Part shown: positions 54,195 through 62,571 of the stretch, one piece after another
Numbering within the stretch: position 1 is the first letter of the stretch
Layout: each line of letters starts with the position of its first letter
Assembly: GCA_964473465.1 (NCBI GenBank)
Contig: CAYYPE010000002.1
Coordinates: 272,855 to 336,854, forward strand
Direction: 5' to 3'
DNA from: CALHRB01 sp964473465
GTDB taxonomy: Bacteria > Bacteroidota > Ignavibacteria > Kapaibacteriales > UBA2268
DNA: 64,000 nucleotides
Position numbers and translations under genes: made by a program
Notes under the pieces: generated by a model
Seen by the model: only the letters and a program-made list of their open reading frames with translations
What the model was told of the DNA's origin: nothing
Databases searched by the model: none

Positions 54195-56012
54195 TTAATT
54201 ATTTCTGTTCATTGCTGGTAATAAAACTCTGAAAATAGCACCACCTGAATCGGCAGTATCAACTTCGATTGTTCCGTGATGTCGCTCGATAATACCCCAA
54301 CTGACAGCCAAACCAAGCCCGTTTGTATTTTTTGTTGAAAAGAAAGGTTCAAAAATCTTATCAATCAGGTTTTCTGGTATTCCCGGACCATCATCTTCAA
54401 CAGATATACAACACATATTTTTATTCTTGAAATAATCAGTTGTAATGATTAAATTACCCTTTAGTTTCATAGCATCTGCAGCATTTATCATAAGATTAAG
54501 CAGCACCTGCTGCAATTGTTTTGGATCTGATTCAACTTTTGGTATTTTGTCATATAATATAGTATTGATTTTTATATCTCTGAATTGGGGTAACCTCGAA
54601 ACAAGAGATAGAGTTTGATTTATAATCTGATTTAAATCAGTAATTTGAAAAATAGGTTTATCCTGTCTTGCAAAATCTAATAAATTACGAACTATATCAC
54701 GACATCTGAGAGTTTCTCGGATTATCACTTTAATATCATCCTGTAAATCATGTGAATTGGGCACTGAATCCAAAATATCTTCTGCATAGGCAAGAATTCC
54801 TGTTAAAGGGTTATTAATTTCGTGGGCTACTCCTGCAGCTAATTTACCAAGAGCAGCAAGCTTTTCATTTTGAATGAGTTGTTCCTGTAAAAGAACTTCA
54901 TTGGTTATGTCTCTACCTATTGTGCAGGTTCCGATAATTTCATTGTTCTGATCAATCAGCGGAAAGCGGGTCATCTTGAAATGTCTCTCCTGCCCTTGTA
55001 TAAACATCTTTTCGTCGTATTGTTTATGTTGCCTTAATCTGATTACTTCTTCATCATGTTTTTTAACAAGGGAAGCAATTTTTTCAGGTAGCAATTCTTC
55101 GGGCTTTCTACCGATAAAATCTTCAGTTTTTAAATTAAAAGCTGAGGCTGTAACAGGATTAACTATAACATATCTTCCTTCTTTGTCCTTAATTGATATC
55201 CAGTCCTGAGCAGTATTAATAAAACTCTTGAATCTGATCTCCTGCTGCTCGATCTGTCTCATCAGAATTACTTTTTCTGTTATTCTGTGCCATTTTACAA
55301 GAATCGTAAATTCCTGATTATTTTCTTCAAAAATAGGAATCTTTACAATTTCCCAATGAGATTCAACGGGTTTTCTTAAAAAGCGTATTGTTGTAATTGG
55401 TTTTCGGGTTTCAATGACAAGGTTAATATTTCTTTCGGTTTCTTCAAAGTCTATATCAAAATCAAGACTTTTAAGAATATCAATATAATTGGTTCCGACG
55501 ATCTCAGTTTCAGATTTATTTATGAATTCAAGGAACTGTCTGTTTGAGCGGATAATTTTTTTATCTAAGTTAATTACAAGGTTCAGATCATAATCACTGT
55601 CAAATATGTTTTGAAGGAAGCGTTGTTCTTTTTTTAATATTTTTTCCAGTTTCTGAAGTTCATTGAAATGACTTACTATTTCATCCTGAGCATTGACAAG
55701 ATCCCAAAAAACATGTGCAAATGTATGATCAATAATTTTTGTGCCTGTCTTAAGATTTTTATAAAGCTCCTGAAGAAATTTGTCATTTCCAGTCAATTCG
55801 ATAATTAATTCCAAATCGTCAATTGATAGTGCCTCATTAAGATTTGTCGTTGTTTTTATCCCAAGTTCTCTGGCATATTTCATACCCGAAGCATTTTCGT
55901 TAATGTCAACAACTGCAAGAATTTCGAGTTTGAGTTCCTTAAGAAAAGAACCTTTAGTCAAGTCAAGAATTGACTTACAACCTTTGCCGCCGCCTATAAT
56001 AATTGTTTTCAT
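54195..56012 (-). CDS. Histidine kinase with N-terminal Rossmann-fold domain and PAS sensors
   Basis: A 605-residue soluble sensor kinase with no membrane segment. Residues 1-115 look like a dinucleotide-binding Rossmann domain: 'MKTIIIGGGKGCKSILDLT' at the glycine loop, 'LEILAVVDINENASGMKYAR' with the acidic end of strand 2, and 'DLELIIELTGNDKFLQELYK'. Two PAS domains follow (about 135-245 and 260-375, 'DWISIKDKEGRYVIVNPVTA', 'GTCTIGRDIT'). The dimerisation helix has H397 ('AAGVAHEINNPLTGI'). The HATPase has N 'LLNLMINAADAM', G1 'SVEDDGPGIPENL' and G2 'TNGLGLAVSWGII'. It could sense NAD(P)(H) or a related ligand, which is inference. It is flanked by the atypical kinase (32 bp) and the REC-GcvH regulator (10 bp). 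Confidence 0.87.
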   Translation of the reverse strand: MKTIIIGGGKGCKSILDLTKGSFLKELKLEILAVVDINENASGMKYARELGIKTTTNLNEALSIDDLELIIELTGNDKFLQELYKNLKTGTKIIDHTFAHVFWDLVNAQDEIVSHFNELQKLEKILKKEQRFLQNIFDSDYDLNLVINLDKKIIRSNRQFLEFINKSETEIVGTNYIDILKSLDFDIDFEETERNINLVIETRKPITTIRFLRKPVESHWEIVKIPIFEENNQEFTILVKWHRITEKVILMRQIEQQEIRFKSFINTAQDWISIKDKEGRYVIVNPVTASAFNLKTEDFIGRKPEELLPEKIASLVKKHDEEVIRLRQHKQYDEKMFIQGQERHFKMTRFPLIDQNNEIIGTCTIGRDITNEVLLQEQLIQNEKLAALGKLAAGVAHEINNPLTGILAYAEDILDSVPNSHDLQDDIKVIIRETLRCRDIVRNLLDFARQDKPIFQITDLNQIINQTLSLVSRLPQFRDIKINTILYDKIPKVESDPKQLQQVLLNLMINAADAMKLKGNLIITTDYFKNKNMCCISVEDDGPGIPENLIDKIFEPFFSTKNTNGLGLAVSWGIIERHHGTIEVDTADSGGAIFRVLLPAMNRNN

Positions 56013-56044
56013 TTTTATATATGACGCATAAAATTCATTTCAAT

Positions 56045-57022
56045 TTAATTAACTGAATTTATCGGGAATTCCTTGTCTATCATTGCTTTGAAATCTTCAC
56101 AAAACTCATTTGAATCTCTGTAATACTTGTCGGGCTTAATTGTAAAATGCCTTAGAATACTATCCAGATGATCTGGAATATAAGGATAAATCTTTTTCAA
56201 ATTCAGAATGCGGTAATTATAAAAAGCTGAACCATCTTCCCGCCGGAGTGAATTTTTGATTTCGTCGCTGAATTCATTACTTTTCAGAACAGAATCGAAT
56301 GTTTTAATTCCTTTCGCCACAGCGTATCCAATTATATTGCTAAAACTCCAGAGATCAAAATCGGAAACATCCTGCATTAAGTCAAAGTCAATCCAGCGAT
56401 ATTTTCCTGTCTTTGTTTCTATAAAAATATGGTCATTTCTGATATCTCCGTGACAAAAACCATTTTGATGCAAATGAAGTATAGCAAGAAAAGATTCGTA
56501 TAATTTATGCATTATATCGGGCAAAACAGTATAAAAATATTCTTCGTGTGACAGATTTATTGAAGGTATATAGTTAAATAATGATGTTCCCAATATATAA
56601 TCTATCACTCTTACATTATTTCCTTTTTCATCATAGACAGTGTGTCCCTGCATAAATCTGTCATCATTTCTTACTAAATCAAGCACTTTTCCTTCTTTGT
56701 CAGGGTTACGGTAGCATTTGATTTTTAAAATTCCGATATGAGCATAGAACTCCTCGTGGAAAACCGTCTTGATAATCTTTTCTTTGCCAGTTTCGAGTTC
56801 AACAGCACTGAAAACCCAATATTTTGGCTGGTCGTCAATTCCAAAACGTGGCTCCCGCATATTACCCCTTACAACATAATCCAGATTATCCAATCGGATT
56901 ACATCTCCTCTGTTTATCCTCATCCAATCAGAAGTATCAGTAACTATTTTCATTCTGAAAGGATTAATTTTCCAGCTTGTTACATTATATATTTTTTCGC
57001 ATAATATTTCTTTTTCAGTCAT
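56045..57022 (-). CDS. Atypical protein-kinase-like phosphotransferase
   Basis: A 325-residue protein. Residues 1-70 are a distinct N-terminal region with FHA/OB-like strands ('MRINRGDVIRLDNLDYVVRG'). A kinase-like fold follows: a putative beta-3 lysine in 'EKIIKTVFHEEF' (about 85), a hinge-like 'VIDYILGTSLFNYI', a catalytic loop 'GFCHGDIRNDHIFIE' (H191-G-D193, N197) and a metal-binding 'RWIDFDLMQD' (D212-F-D214 in place of DFG). The HGD and DFD forms resemble aminoglycoside-phosphotransferase/RIO-like kinases more than Hanks kinases. It starts the operon with the Rossmann histidine kinase and REC-GcvH genes. The substrate is unknown; one of the neighbours is an obvious candidate. Confidence 0.8.
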   Translation of the reverse strand: MTEKEILCEKIYNVTSWKINPFRMKIVTDTSDWMRINRGDVIRLDNLDYVVRGNMREPRFGIDDQPKYWVFSAVELETGKEKIIKTVFHEEFYAHIGILKIKCYRNPDKEGKVLDLVRNDDRFMQGHTVYDEKGNNVRVIDYILGTSLFNYIPSINLSHEEYFYTVLPDIMHKLYESFLAILHLHQNGFCHGDIRNDHIFIETKTGKYRWIDFDLMQDVSDFDLWSFSNIIGYAVAKGIKTFDSVLKSNEFSDEIKNSLRREDGSAFYNYRILNLKKIYPYIPDHLDSILRHFTIKPDKYYRDSNEFCEDFKAMIDKEFPINSVN

Positions 57023-57341
57023 GTTTAATTATTTTTTTTAAGAATAGCAAAAGTATTTGCTTTAAACCTGAATTTACAAATATATTAGAAAAACATAATT
57101 TATCCACTTTTTATTGTTATTTTAATGTAAAAATTTTATTAAGAAATTTATAATTAATTAAAGTATTAATTCGTTTGTAATTTCAAACAAAAGCAATGGA
57201 GTTGTTAATTATGAAAAAGGGTAGTAATATGATTCTTATGTTGCTTGCTGAGTTTGTTTTCACCCCAGAAAAATCTGTTTTTATATTATTTAATAAATTT
57301 ATTCATTATTAATTTCATTTTTGGTATTTATCGGGGGTATT
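57023..57341. other. AT-rich intergenic region between divergent kinase operon and ssb
   Basis: These 319 bp separate divergent genes and must hold both promoters. I see no clear consensus pair. A 38-codon frame at 57196-57312 on the plus strand (MELLIMKKGSNMILMLLAEF...) has a hydrophobic stretch but a weak RBS and is probably not a gene. Confidence 0.4.
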
Positions 57342-57782
57342 ATGACACGCTCTTTGAACAAAGTAATGTTAATTGGAAATGTAGCAAAAGACCCTGAACT
57401 AAAATTCACTCCAAGTGGTATTCCTGTTACTTCTTTCAGACTTGCCACAACTGAAAGCTGGAAAGAAAAAGATGGAAGTGTGCAAGAGCATACTGACTGG
57501 CACTCTATTGTTGCATGGCGTGGTCTTGCCGAAATTATTACTAAACTTGTAAGAAAAGGCTCAAAAATTTATATTGAAGGTCGCTTACAGTCTCGCTCTT
57601 TCGAGGATAAAAACGGTAATAAGAAATACGTTGTCGAAGTCCTTGCTGATAACATGCTTATTCTGGAAACGAGAAAACACAAGGATGATGAACAACACAT
57701 TGATAATTTTAACGAAGATTCAGAAGATGCCCCAAGTTTTGATTCAGAATTCGAAAAAAGGATTTCGAAGCATGACAATTAA
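57342..57782 (+). CDS. ssb: Single-stranded DNA-binding protein
   Basis: An OB-fold protein that protects single-stranded DNA in replication and repair. From ATG 57342 it has 146 residues. A TTG at 57321 is in frame, but CGGGGG just before the ATG decides the start. The core has 'LNKVMLIGNVAKDPELKFTP', 'TDWHSIVAWRGLAEII', 'KGSKIYIEGRLQSRSFEDKN' and 'VVEVLADNMLILETRK'. An acidic tail follows. The usual terminal DDDIPF tip is replaced by 'FEKRISKHDN', so this may not be the main replicative copy. It is monocistronic. Confidence 0.92.
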   Translation: MTRSLNKVMLIGNVAKDPELKFTPSGIPVTSFRLATTESWKEKDGSVQEHTDWHSIVAWRGLAEIITKLVRKGSKIYIEGRLQSRSFEDKNGNKKYVVEVLADNMLILETRKHKDDEQHIDNFNEDSEDAPSFDSEFEKRISKHDN

Positions 57783-57947
57783 TACTTTTTTTTTCAAATT
57801 CATCAAAATAAATGGTTGAGGTAAAATAGCTTTAGTTTAATTTTTATTCAAACAGAGATGTTTGATTCCTTTGATTTATATTAATTCTGGAGTAATATCA
57901 ATTATTTATTAAAAATGCTGATTTCAATCCGAATATTCATTAGTTAA

Positions 57948-59093
57948 TCAATAACCAGTTAATTCAACATAACCTATTCCATTCAGATCCTTCCCTTTTA
58001 ACTTTCCTTTAATTTTCACTGCACCTTCCCAGTAACGGAATGATAGCCTGTGTTCCTGATTTTTTATTGTTGGAGTTATTTCTAAATTTAAATTCTGCTC
58101 TGGTATCTTCATTATCCAACCAGATGGATATTTCCTTCCATCAGGACTTTTCCAGTAGTCAGTTACCAAAAGCTGAATCTGGTCAATAGTTATTCTTTGC
58201 TTTTTTCCCTCCGGATCAATTATAGTTCCACTGCTGAATTCATCGAAGGAACCGTCATTTCGCCTTAAAGCATAAAACATAATTTCGTAATTATTATCAA
58301 GTTGTAAAGAAAACCAATCCCAGCCATTTTGATTTGAATCAAGAGAGCTTGTGCTCCATTCTCTGTCGAACCACGATGAACCGGTTATAAAGAATTCCTG
58401 ATCATTAATTTTGATTTTTCCGGTTGTTTTTAGTTTAGTAATAGAAAAATAATATGAGGCATTTCCAATTGTTCCGCTCTTTCTACTCAAACCTTCATCT
58501 CCCTGAAGCACAATGGGTTTTTGACTTTCGAGGGAAAGAGCTAATTCAATATCATCAGCAATAGCATTGATTTCAAAATTAGTAAGATTAGTTTGAGGAT
58601 TATAATTGAATGTAAAGTATGAATTTTCAACATTAATTTTCTGATCCAACGAATCGAAGCCAGCGAGCGGATACAAAGCTCTCGATATTTTTTCGAATGA
58701 ATAAAACTTATTTTTTTCAATATCAGATATGGCAAAATGGGACATATAAATTTCATTACTTTCCCAGATGTTTTGATAAGTTTTTTTCATCGAAAGGCTA
58801 TTTCTGAAGATTGTAAACTGATAGCCGAATTGTCGGCCGTCCTTTGTTTCGAGATTTCCGGTAAAATACCACCATTCATTTCGGAAGTCAGTCTTAGGCT
58901 TAAAATCATCGGGGAATTGAAAAATCCTTTTGTCTAACGCTTTTCTGAAAACAGTATCATTATTAGCTGAAAGAACAGATGAAATCTCGATAAAACTGCT
59001 TTTCTTATCATTGTTGTTTTTTTCATTATTGAAATAAAGAATAATAATAGACAGTAAAATTAAAGATAAAGCGATAATTACAAATCTTAGCAT
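57948..59093 (-). CDS. AttH/CrtC-like lipocalin-family protein
   Basis: A 381-residue protein with one N-terminal membrane anchor or signal (about 5-20, 'VIIALSLILLSIIILYF') and a two-lobed lipocalin-like body of the AttH / hydroxyneurosporene-synthase family. Landmarks are 'DFRNEWWYFTGNLETKDGRQ', 'FGYQFTIFRNSLS', 'SSWFDREWSTSSLDSNQNGW', 'DWFSLQLDNNYEIMFYALRR' and 'YPSGWIMKIPEQNLNLEITP'. In this context it is the partner of an FtsX/LolD-type ABC system, 2 bp from the permease, probably handling a lipid or hydrophobic ligand at the periplasmic face. A carotenoid hydratase role is less likely here. Confidence 0.87.
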   Translation of the reverse strand: MLRFVIIALSLILLSIIILYFNNEKNNNDKKSSFIEISSVLSANNDTVFRKALDKRIFQFPDDFKPKTDFRNEWWYFTGNLETKDGRQFGYQFTIFRNSLSMKKTYQNIWESNEIYMSHFAISDIEKNKFYSFEKISRALYPLAGFDSLDQKINVENSYFTFNYNPQTNLTNFEINAIADDIELALSLESQKPIVLQGDEGLSRKSGTIGNASYYFSITKLKTTGKIKINDQEFFITGSSWFDREWSTSSLDSNQNGWDWFSLQLDNNYEIMFYALRRNDGSFDEFSSGTIIDPEGKKQRITIDQIQLLVTDYWKSPDGRKYPSGWIMKIPEQNLNLEITPTIKNQEHRLSFRYWEGAVKIKGKLKGKDLNGIGYVELTGY

Positions 59094-59095
59094 CT

Positions 59096-61633
59096 TTACT
59101 CCTCTCTCAATGCTATAGATGGCGAAATTCGGGACATTTTATAAGCTGGATAAACAGAAGCAAGTATTGCAGATACTATCCCTACAAATATTGCTTCAAT
59201 CAGCAATTCGGGGATTATGTTAAACTGTAAAGTCCAACCGAAAGACCTTTTATTTATTACATATATAAGAATCAAAGCCAAAATATTTCCCAGAGGAATT
59301 GACATAATTCCTGCTATAAATCCCATTATTCCTGTTTGAAGAGTTAAATATTTCCAGATATCCTTTGGTGTCATACCGTTTGCCCGGTAAATAGCTATTT
59401 CTTTTGTTCTTTCGAGCTGAAGCGACATCAGGGCAGAGAGAACTCCAATGAAAGCAACTATTATGGCAAGAATCTGAAGCACATTTGTTACAATAAAAGT
59501 TCTGTCAAAGACTTCTATTGATGATTTTAGTAAATCTTTATTAGACCTGATTATTAGCTCTTGATCTGTTCCAACCAAATTGCGGATTTTATTAATTGTT
59601 TCCTGAACATCATATCCTTTTTTAAGGAATAATCCCAAACCTGAAAGTTTTCTATCATCCCAGAATTTTCTATATGTGTCAATTTCCATAAAAATCAAAC
59701 CGATGTCAGATCCATAATCGTAATGAACGCCGGCAATTCTGAATTTCTTTATGCCTTTATCGGTAAGGATTTCCACAGAATCCCCTACGCCTTTGTTTGT
59801 TCTGTAAGAATATGGCTCTGTTACCATTACTTCGCCTTGCTTTAATCTTTGCCAAATTTGATCCGGGTCTCCTTCCTTAAATACATACATAGAAGAGGGA
59901 TCTTCCGGAAAGCTACTTCCGATAAGGTGAATCATATTGTTGCCCTCAGTGATTCTAAGCTCTCTGTAAAGGGTTAGATTTCTGACCTCAGGTAATTTTT
60001 CGAGCAGAGTGTCGAGCCCTTCGGGTATTGTGGCATCATTAAATCTTGCTATCATTGTCGGAACTGAAATATAAATATCTTTTTGCAACCTTGTTTCCAA
60101 CCAGTTTATAACAGTAATTCTGAAACTATTAACCATAGTTCCAACTCCAATTGCAGCGGCAAGGGAGATAGTAAGGGCTGATATTGCTATACCTATTCTA
60201 CTAAGAGAATTGGATAATCCCTTTGCTGCCATTGCTCCGATTGTTCCGAAAATCCTTTTTGACAATGGTTTGATTACATTCCCGAAAAAAATTACCAAAG
60301 CCGGTGTGAACATAGTAAAACCAATCATCAAGGGAAGAACACCAATAAAACTCAATAATACATTCTTTCCAGAAAAAGCAAAAATCAATATTGATAGCCC
60401 AATCAGACCAATACCATAAAGGATAAAAATATATTTTTTCCGTTTATATTCAGCTTCGACAAATGAACGAAGAACAACAAGCCTCGGCGGTGTTTTTGTT
60501 GATTCATATGCCGGTTTCAGAGCGGATATTATAGTTGCAAGTATTCCGAGGAATATTGTTTTAAGAATTGTTTCCTGAGAAATATATATATCCCGGACAG
60601 TTATAACAAAATAAAGGTCGTTAATAGATTGAGTAACAAGTCCAAGCAAATAATTACCAAGAAATATACCAAGAAATACTCCAATGATTGTTCCTATCAA
60701 TCCAATAGTTAAGGATTCCAGCAATACTGTTGTAAAAATTTCCCTTCTTGTAATGCCCAATGACCTCAATAATCCGATATGTTTTCTTCTTTGAACAACC
60801 GAAAATGTCATTGTATTATAAATCAAAAACATCCCTACTATTAATGCCAGAAGACTCATTGCCGTCAAATTGAGATTGAAGGCTGATATCATCTGAGAAG
60901 AAATTTTTGTTTTTGTTTCTGACCTTGTTAGCTGAACTGCTTCTGGAAGCATATCAGCAATTATTTTTTCGTTATACTTAGATTTTTCGTCTATTATTAA
61001 ATCAATCCTTGATAAGAGAGAGTCCATCGAAAAAATTCTTTTTGCAGTCGAGATATCAGTAATCGCAAGCGATTCATATTTTTTTGGATTATTATTATCC
61101 TTCAGAATACCCACAATTTTGAACACGTAATATTCCCCTCCATGCTTGACTTTGAGTGTATCCTCAATAGATTTGCCTGTTTGTTTCGAAAATGAATAAG
61201 AAACGAGAATAGAATTTTGAACCGTTAGCAATTTGCCATATATTTCACCGACTGAAACATCTGCATTTTCAATAAAATCACGAAAATCCTTTTCAGCGAA
61301 AATATCCACACCCAGCAAGTTCAAAGTAAATGGAGGATTTGTTTGTGTGATTATATTTTGCTCAACAACAGGTGCAATTTTATCAAGTTTTTTATCCAAT
61401 TTCAGAAAAAAATAAATCGAATCGGGTATTCCTGCAGGCGAACCGTGAATAATATGAGTTGATTTACCTGTAATTCCATCCATTGACATTTCAAATGCTT
61501 TCATTGCACTATTACTTGAAATATCAATTGAAATAACGACAGCAACCCCTATTGCAACACCAATAATCGAAAGCACTAATTGAATAGGATGCTTCAAAAG
61601 ATACCTGAGACTCGATTTTTCGTGTTGCTTCAT
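59096..61633 (-). CDS. ABC transporter permease (FtsX/MacB-like, double-domain)
   Basis: An 845-residue permease with an N-terminal helix followed by a large periplasmic MacB-type domain (about 45-240), three helices with the FtsX core ('RRKHIGLLRSLGITRREIFT'), a central helix pair, a second periplasmic domain (about 490-690) and a second FtsX core ('LERTKEIAIYRANGMTPKDI', 'AYKMSRISPSIALREE'). The two FtsX halves in one chain match AttF/G-like or YbbP-type systems, which act on lipids or lipoproteins rather than small nutrients. It is 5 bp downstream of its ATPase and 2 bp upstream of AttH. Confidence 0.9.
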   Translation of the reverse strand: MKQHEKSSLRYLLKHPIQLVLSIIGVAIGVAVVISIDISSNSAMKAFEMSMDGITGKSTHIIHGSPAGIPDSIYFFLKLDKKLDKIAPVVEQNIITQTNPPFTLNLLGVDIFAEKDFRDFIENADVSVGEIYGKLLTVQNSILVSYSFSKQTGKSIEDTLKVKHGGEYYVFKIVGILKDNNNPKKYESLAITDISTAKRIFSMDSLLSRIDLIIDEKSKYNEKIIADMLPEAVQLTRSETKTKISSQMISAFNLNLTAMSLLALIVGMFLIYNTMTFSVVQRRKHIGLLRSLGITRREIFTTVLLESLTIGLIGTIIGVFLGIFLGNYLLGLVTQSINDLYFVITVRDIYISQETILKTIFLGILATIISALKPAYESTKTPPRLVVLRSFVEAEYKRKKYIFILYGIGLIGLSILIFAFSGKNVLLSFIGVLPLMIGFTMFTPALVIFFGNVIKPLSKRIFGTIGAMAAKGLSNSLSRIGIAISALTISLAAAIGVGTMVNSFRITVINWLETRLQKDIYISVPTMIARFNDATIPEGLDTLLEKLPEVRNLTLYRELRITEGNNMIHLIGSSFPEDPSSMYVFKEGDPDQIWQRLKQGEVMVTEPYSYRTNKGVGDSVEILTDKGIKKFRIAGVHYDYGSDIGLIFMEIDTYRKFWDDRKLSGLGLFLKKGYDVQETINKIRNLVGTDQELIIRSNKDLLKSSIEVFDRTFIVTNVLQILAIIVAFIGVLSALMSLQLERTKEIAIYRANGMTPKDIWKYLTLQTGIMGFIAGIMSIPLGNILALILIYVINKRSFGWTLQFNIIPELLIEAIFVGIVSAILASVYPAYKMSRISPSIALREE

Positions 61634-61638
61634 CGTGT

Positions 61639-62325
61639 TTAATTTTGGTGGAAAGTTTGAATTGAGCCGTCCTTTATTTGTAGAATTCTATCCGCAATTC
61701 CAACTACTTCACGGCTATGAGTAGCCATTATCAATGTTTTATTGTTTTTTCGGACGAGGTTATCCAGCAGGGAAATTACTACCTTTCCATTCTCATAATC
61801 AAGATTTCCGGTTGGCTCGTCGGCAAGAATAATATCTGGATTATGAATCAAGGCTCTTGCAATTGCAATTCTTTGCTGTTCACCGCCCGAAAGAATATCA
61901 GGATAGCTTTTTAAACGGTTAAGTAATCCGACTTCTTCGAGCAAATTTGTTGCTTTTTCTTTGAATCCGTTTGTGTTTTTATAATTTAATTCATAAGGTA
62001 GCAGTAAATTCTCTTCGACAGTCAGCGTGGGAATTAAATTGAAAAATTGAAAGATAAACCCAACCTTTTTCCTTCGGAATAATGTCCTGTTATGCTCTGT
62101 TTGTTCAGTTAATTTTAAATCATCTATGATTATTTCTCCTTTATCGGGAAGGTCAATACCGCTAATTAAATTTAAGAGTGTTGATTTTCCTGAGCCGCTT
62201 TTCCCGAGCAAAATTACTATTTCACCTTGATTAAGGTTAAGATTGATTCCTTTCAAAACGTCATATACCGATTGACCTTCCTTATATGATTTATATATAT
62301 TTATAAGAGCAATTTTGCTTGTCAT
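61639..62325 (-). CDS. ABC transporter ATP-binding protein (LolD/MacB type)
   Basis: A 228-residue ATPase. Walker A is 'IVILLGKSGSGKSTLLNLIS', the Q-loop 'KKVGFIFQFFNLIPTLTVEE', the signature 'LSGGEQQRIAIARALIHNPD', Walker B 'IILADEPTGNLDYENGKVV' and the H-loop 'LIMATHSREVVGIADRI'. Such ATPases power lipoprotein or lipid-handling type VII ABC systems. It leads the operon ATPase - FtsX permease - AttH, with 5 bp to the permease. The 246 bp upstream are AT-rich and hold no gene. Confidence 0.94.
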   Translation of the reverse strand: MTSKIALINIYKSYKEGQSVYDVLKGINLNLNQGEIVILLGKSGSGKSTLLNLISGIDLPDKGEIIIDDLKLTEQTEHNRTLFRRKKVGFIFQFFNLIPTLTVEENLLLPYELNYKNTNGFKEKATNLLEEVGLLNRLKSYPDILSGGEQQRIAIARALIHNPDIILADEPTGNLDYENGKVVISLLDNLVRKNNKTLIMATHSREVVGIADRILQIKDGSIQTFHQN

Positions 62326-62571
62326 TTTTAGTGATATTATTTAAAATTCTACTGAAACGAAATATATTCTATTTTGTTGAAAAACAATTTAATTGATATT
62401 ATATGAAGAAATAAAAAACTATATACGAATCGAAATTTATATTACGATGGTATAAACCTGATAATTAGAAAGCAAAAATATCAGAGATTTTAAATATATT
62501 AATCACTATTCAATTAGCTCTGCAAATGCTTTTGACAATTACAGCTGCGATTTAGATTCAATTTGATTTGA

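Noticed and set aside
57196..57312. 38-codon hydrophobic frame upstream of ssb
   Set aside because: Weak ribosome-binding site, no recognisable similarity, and the length is expected by chance in AT-rich DNA.
57948..59093. Carotenoid 1,2-hydratase as the function of the AttH-like protein
   Set aside because: It shares the fold, but the operon with an FtsX/LolD ABC system points to lipid handling. The CrtI-family gene is 18 kb away and not linked.
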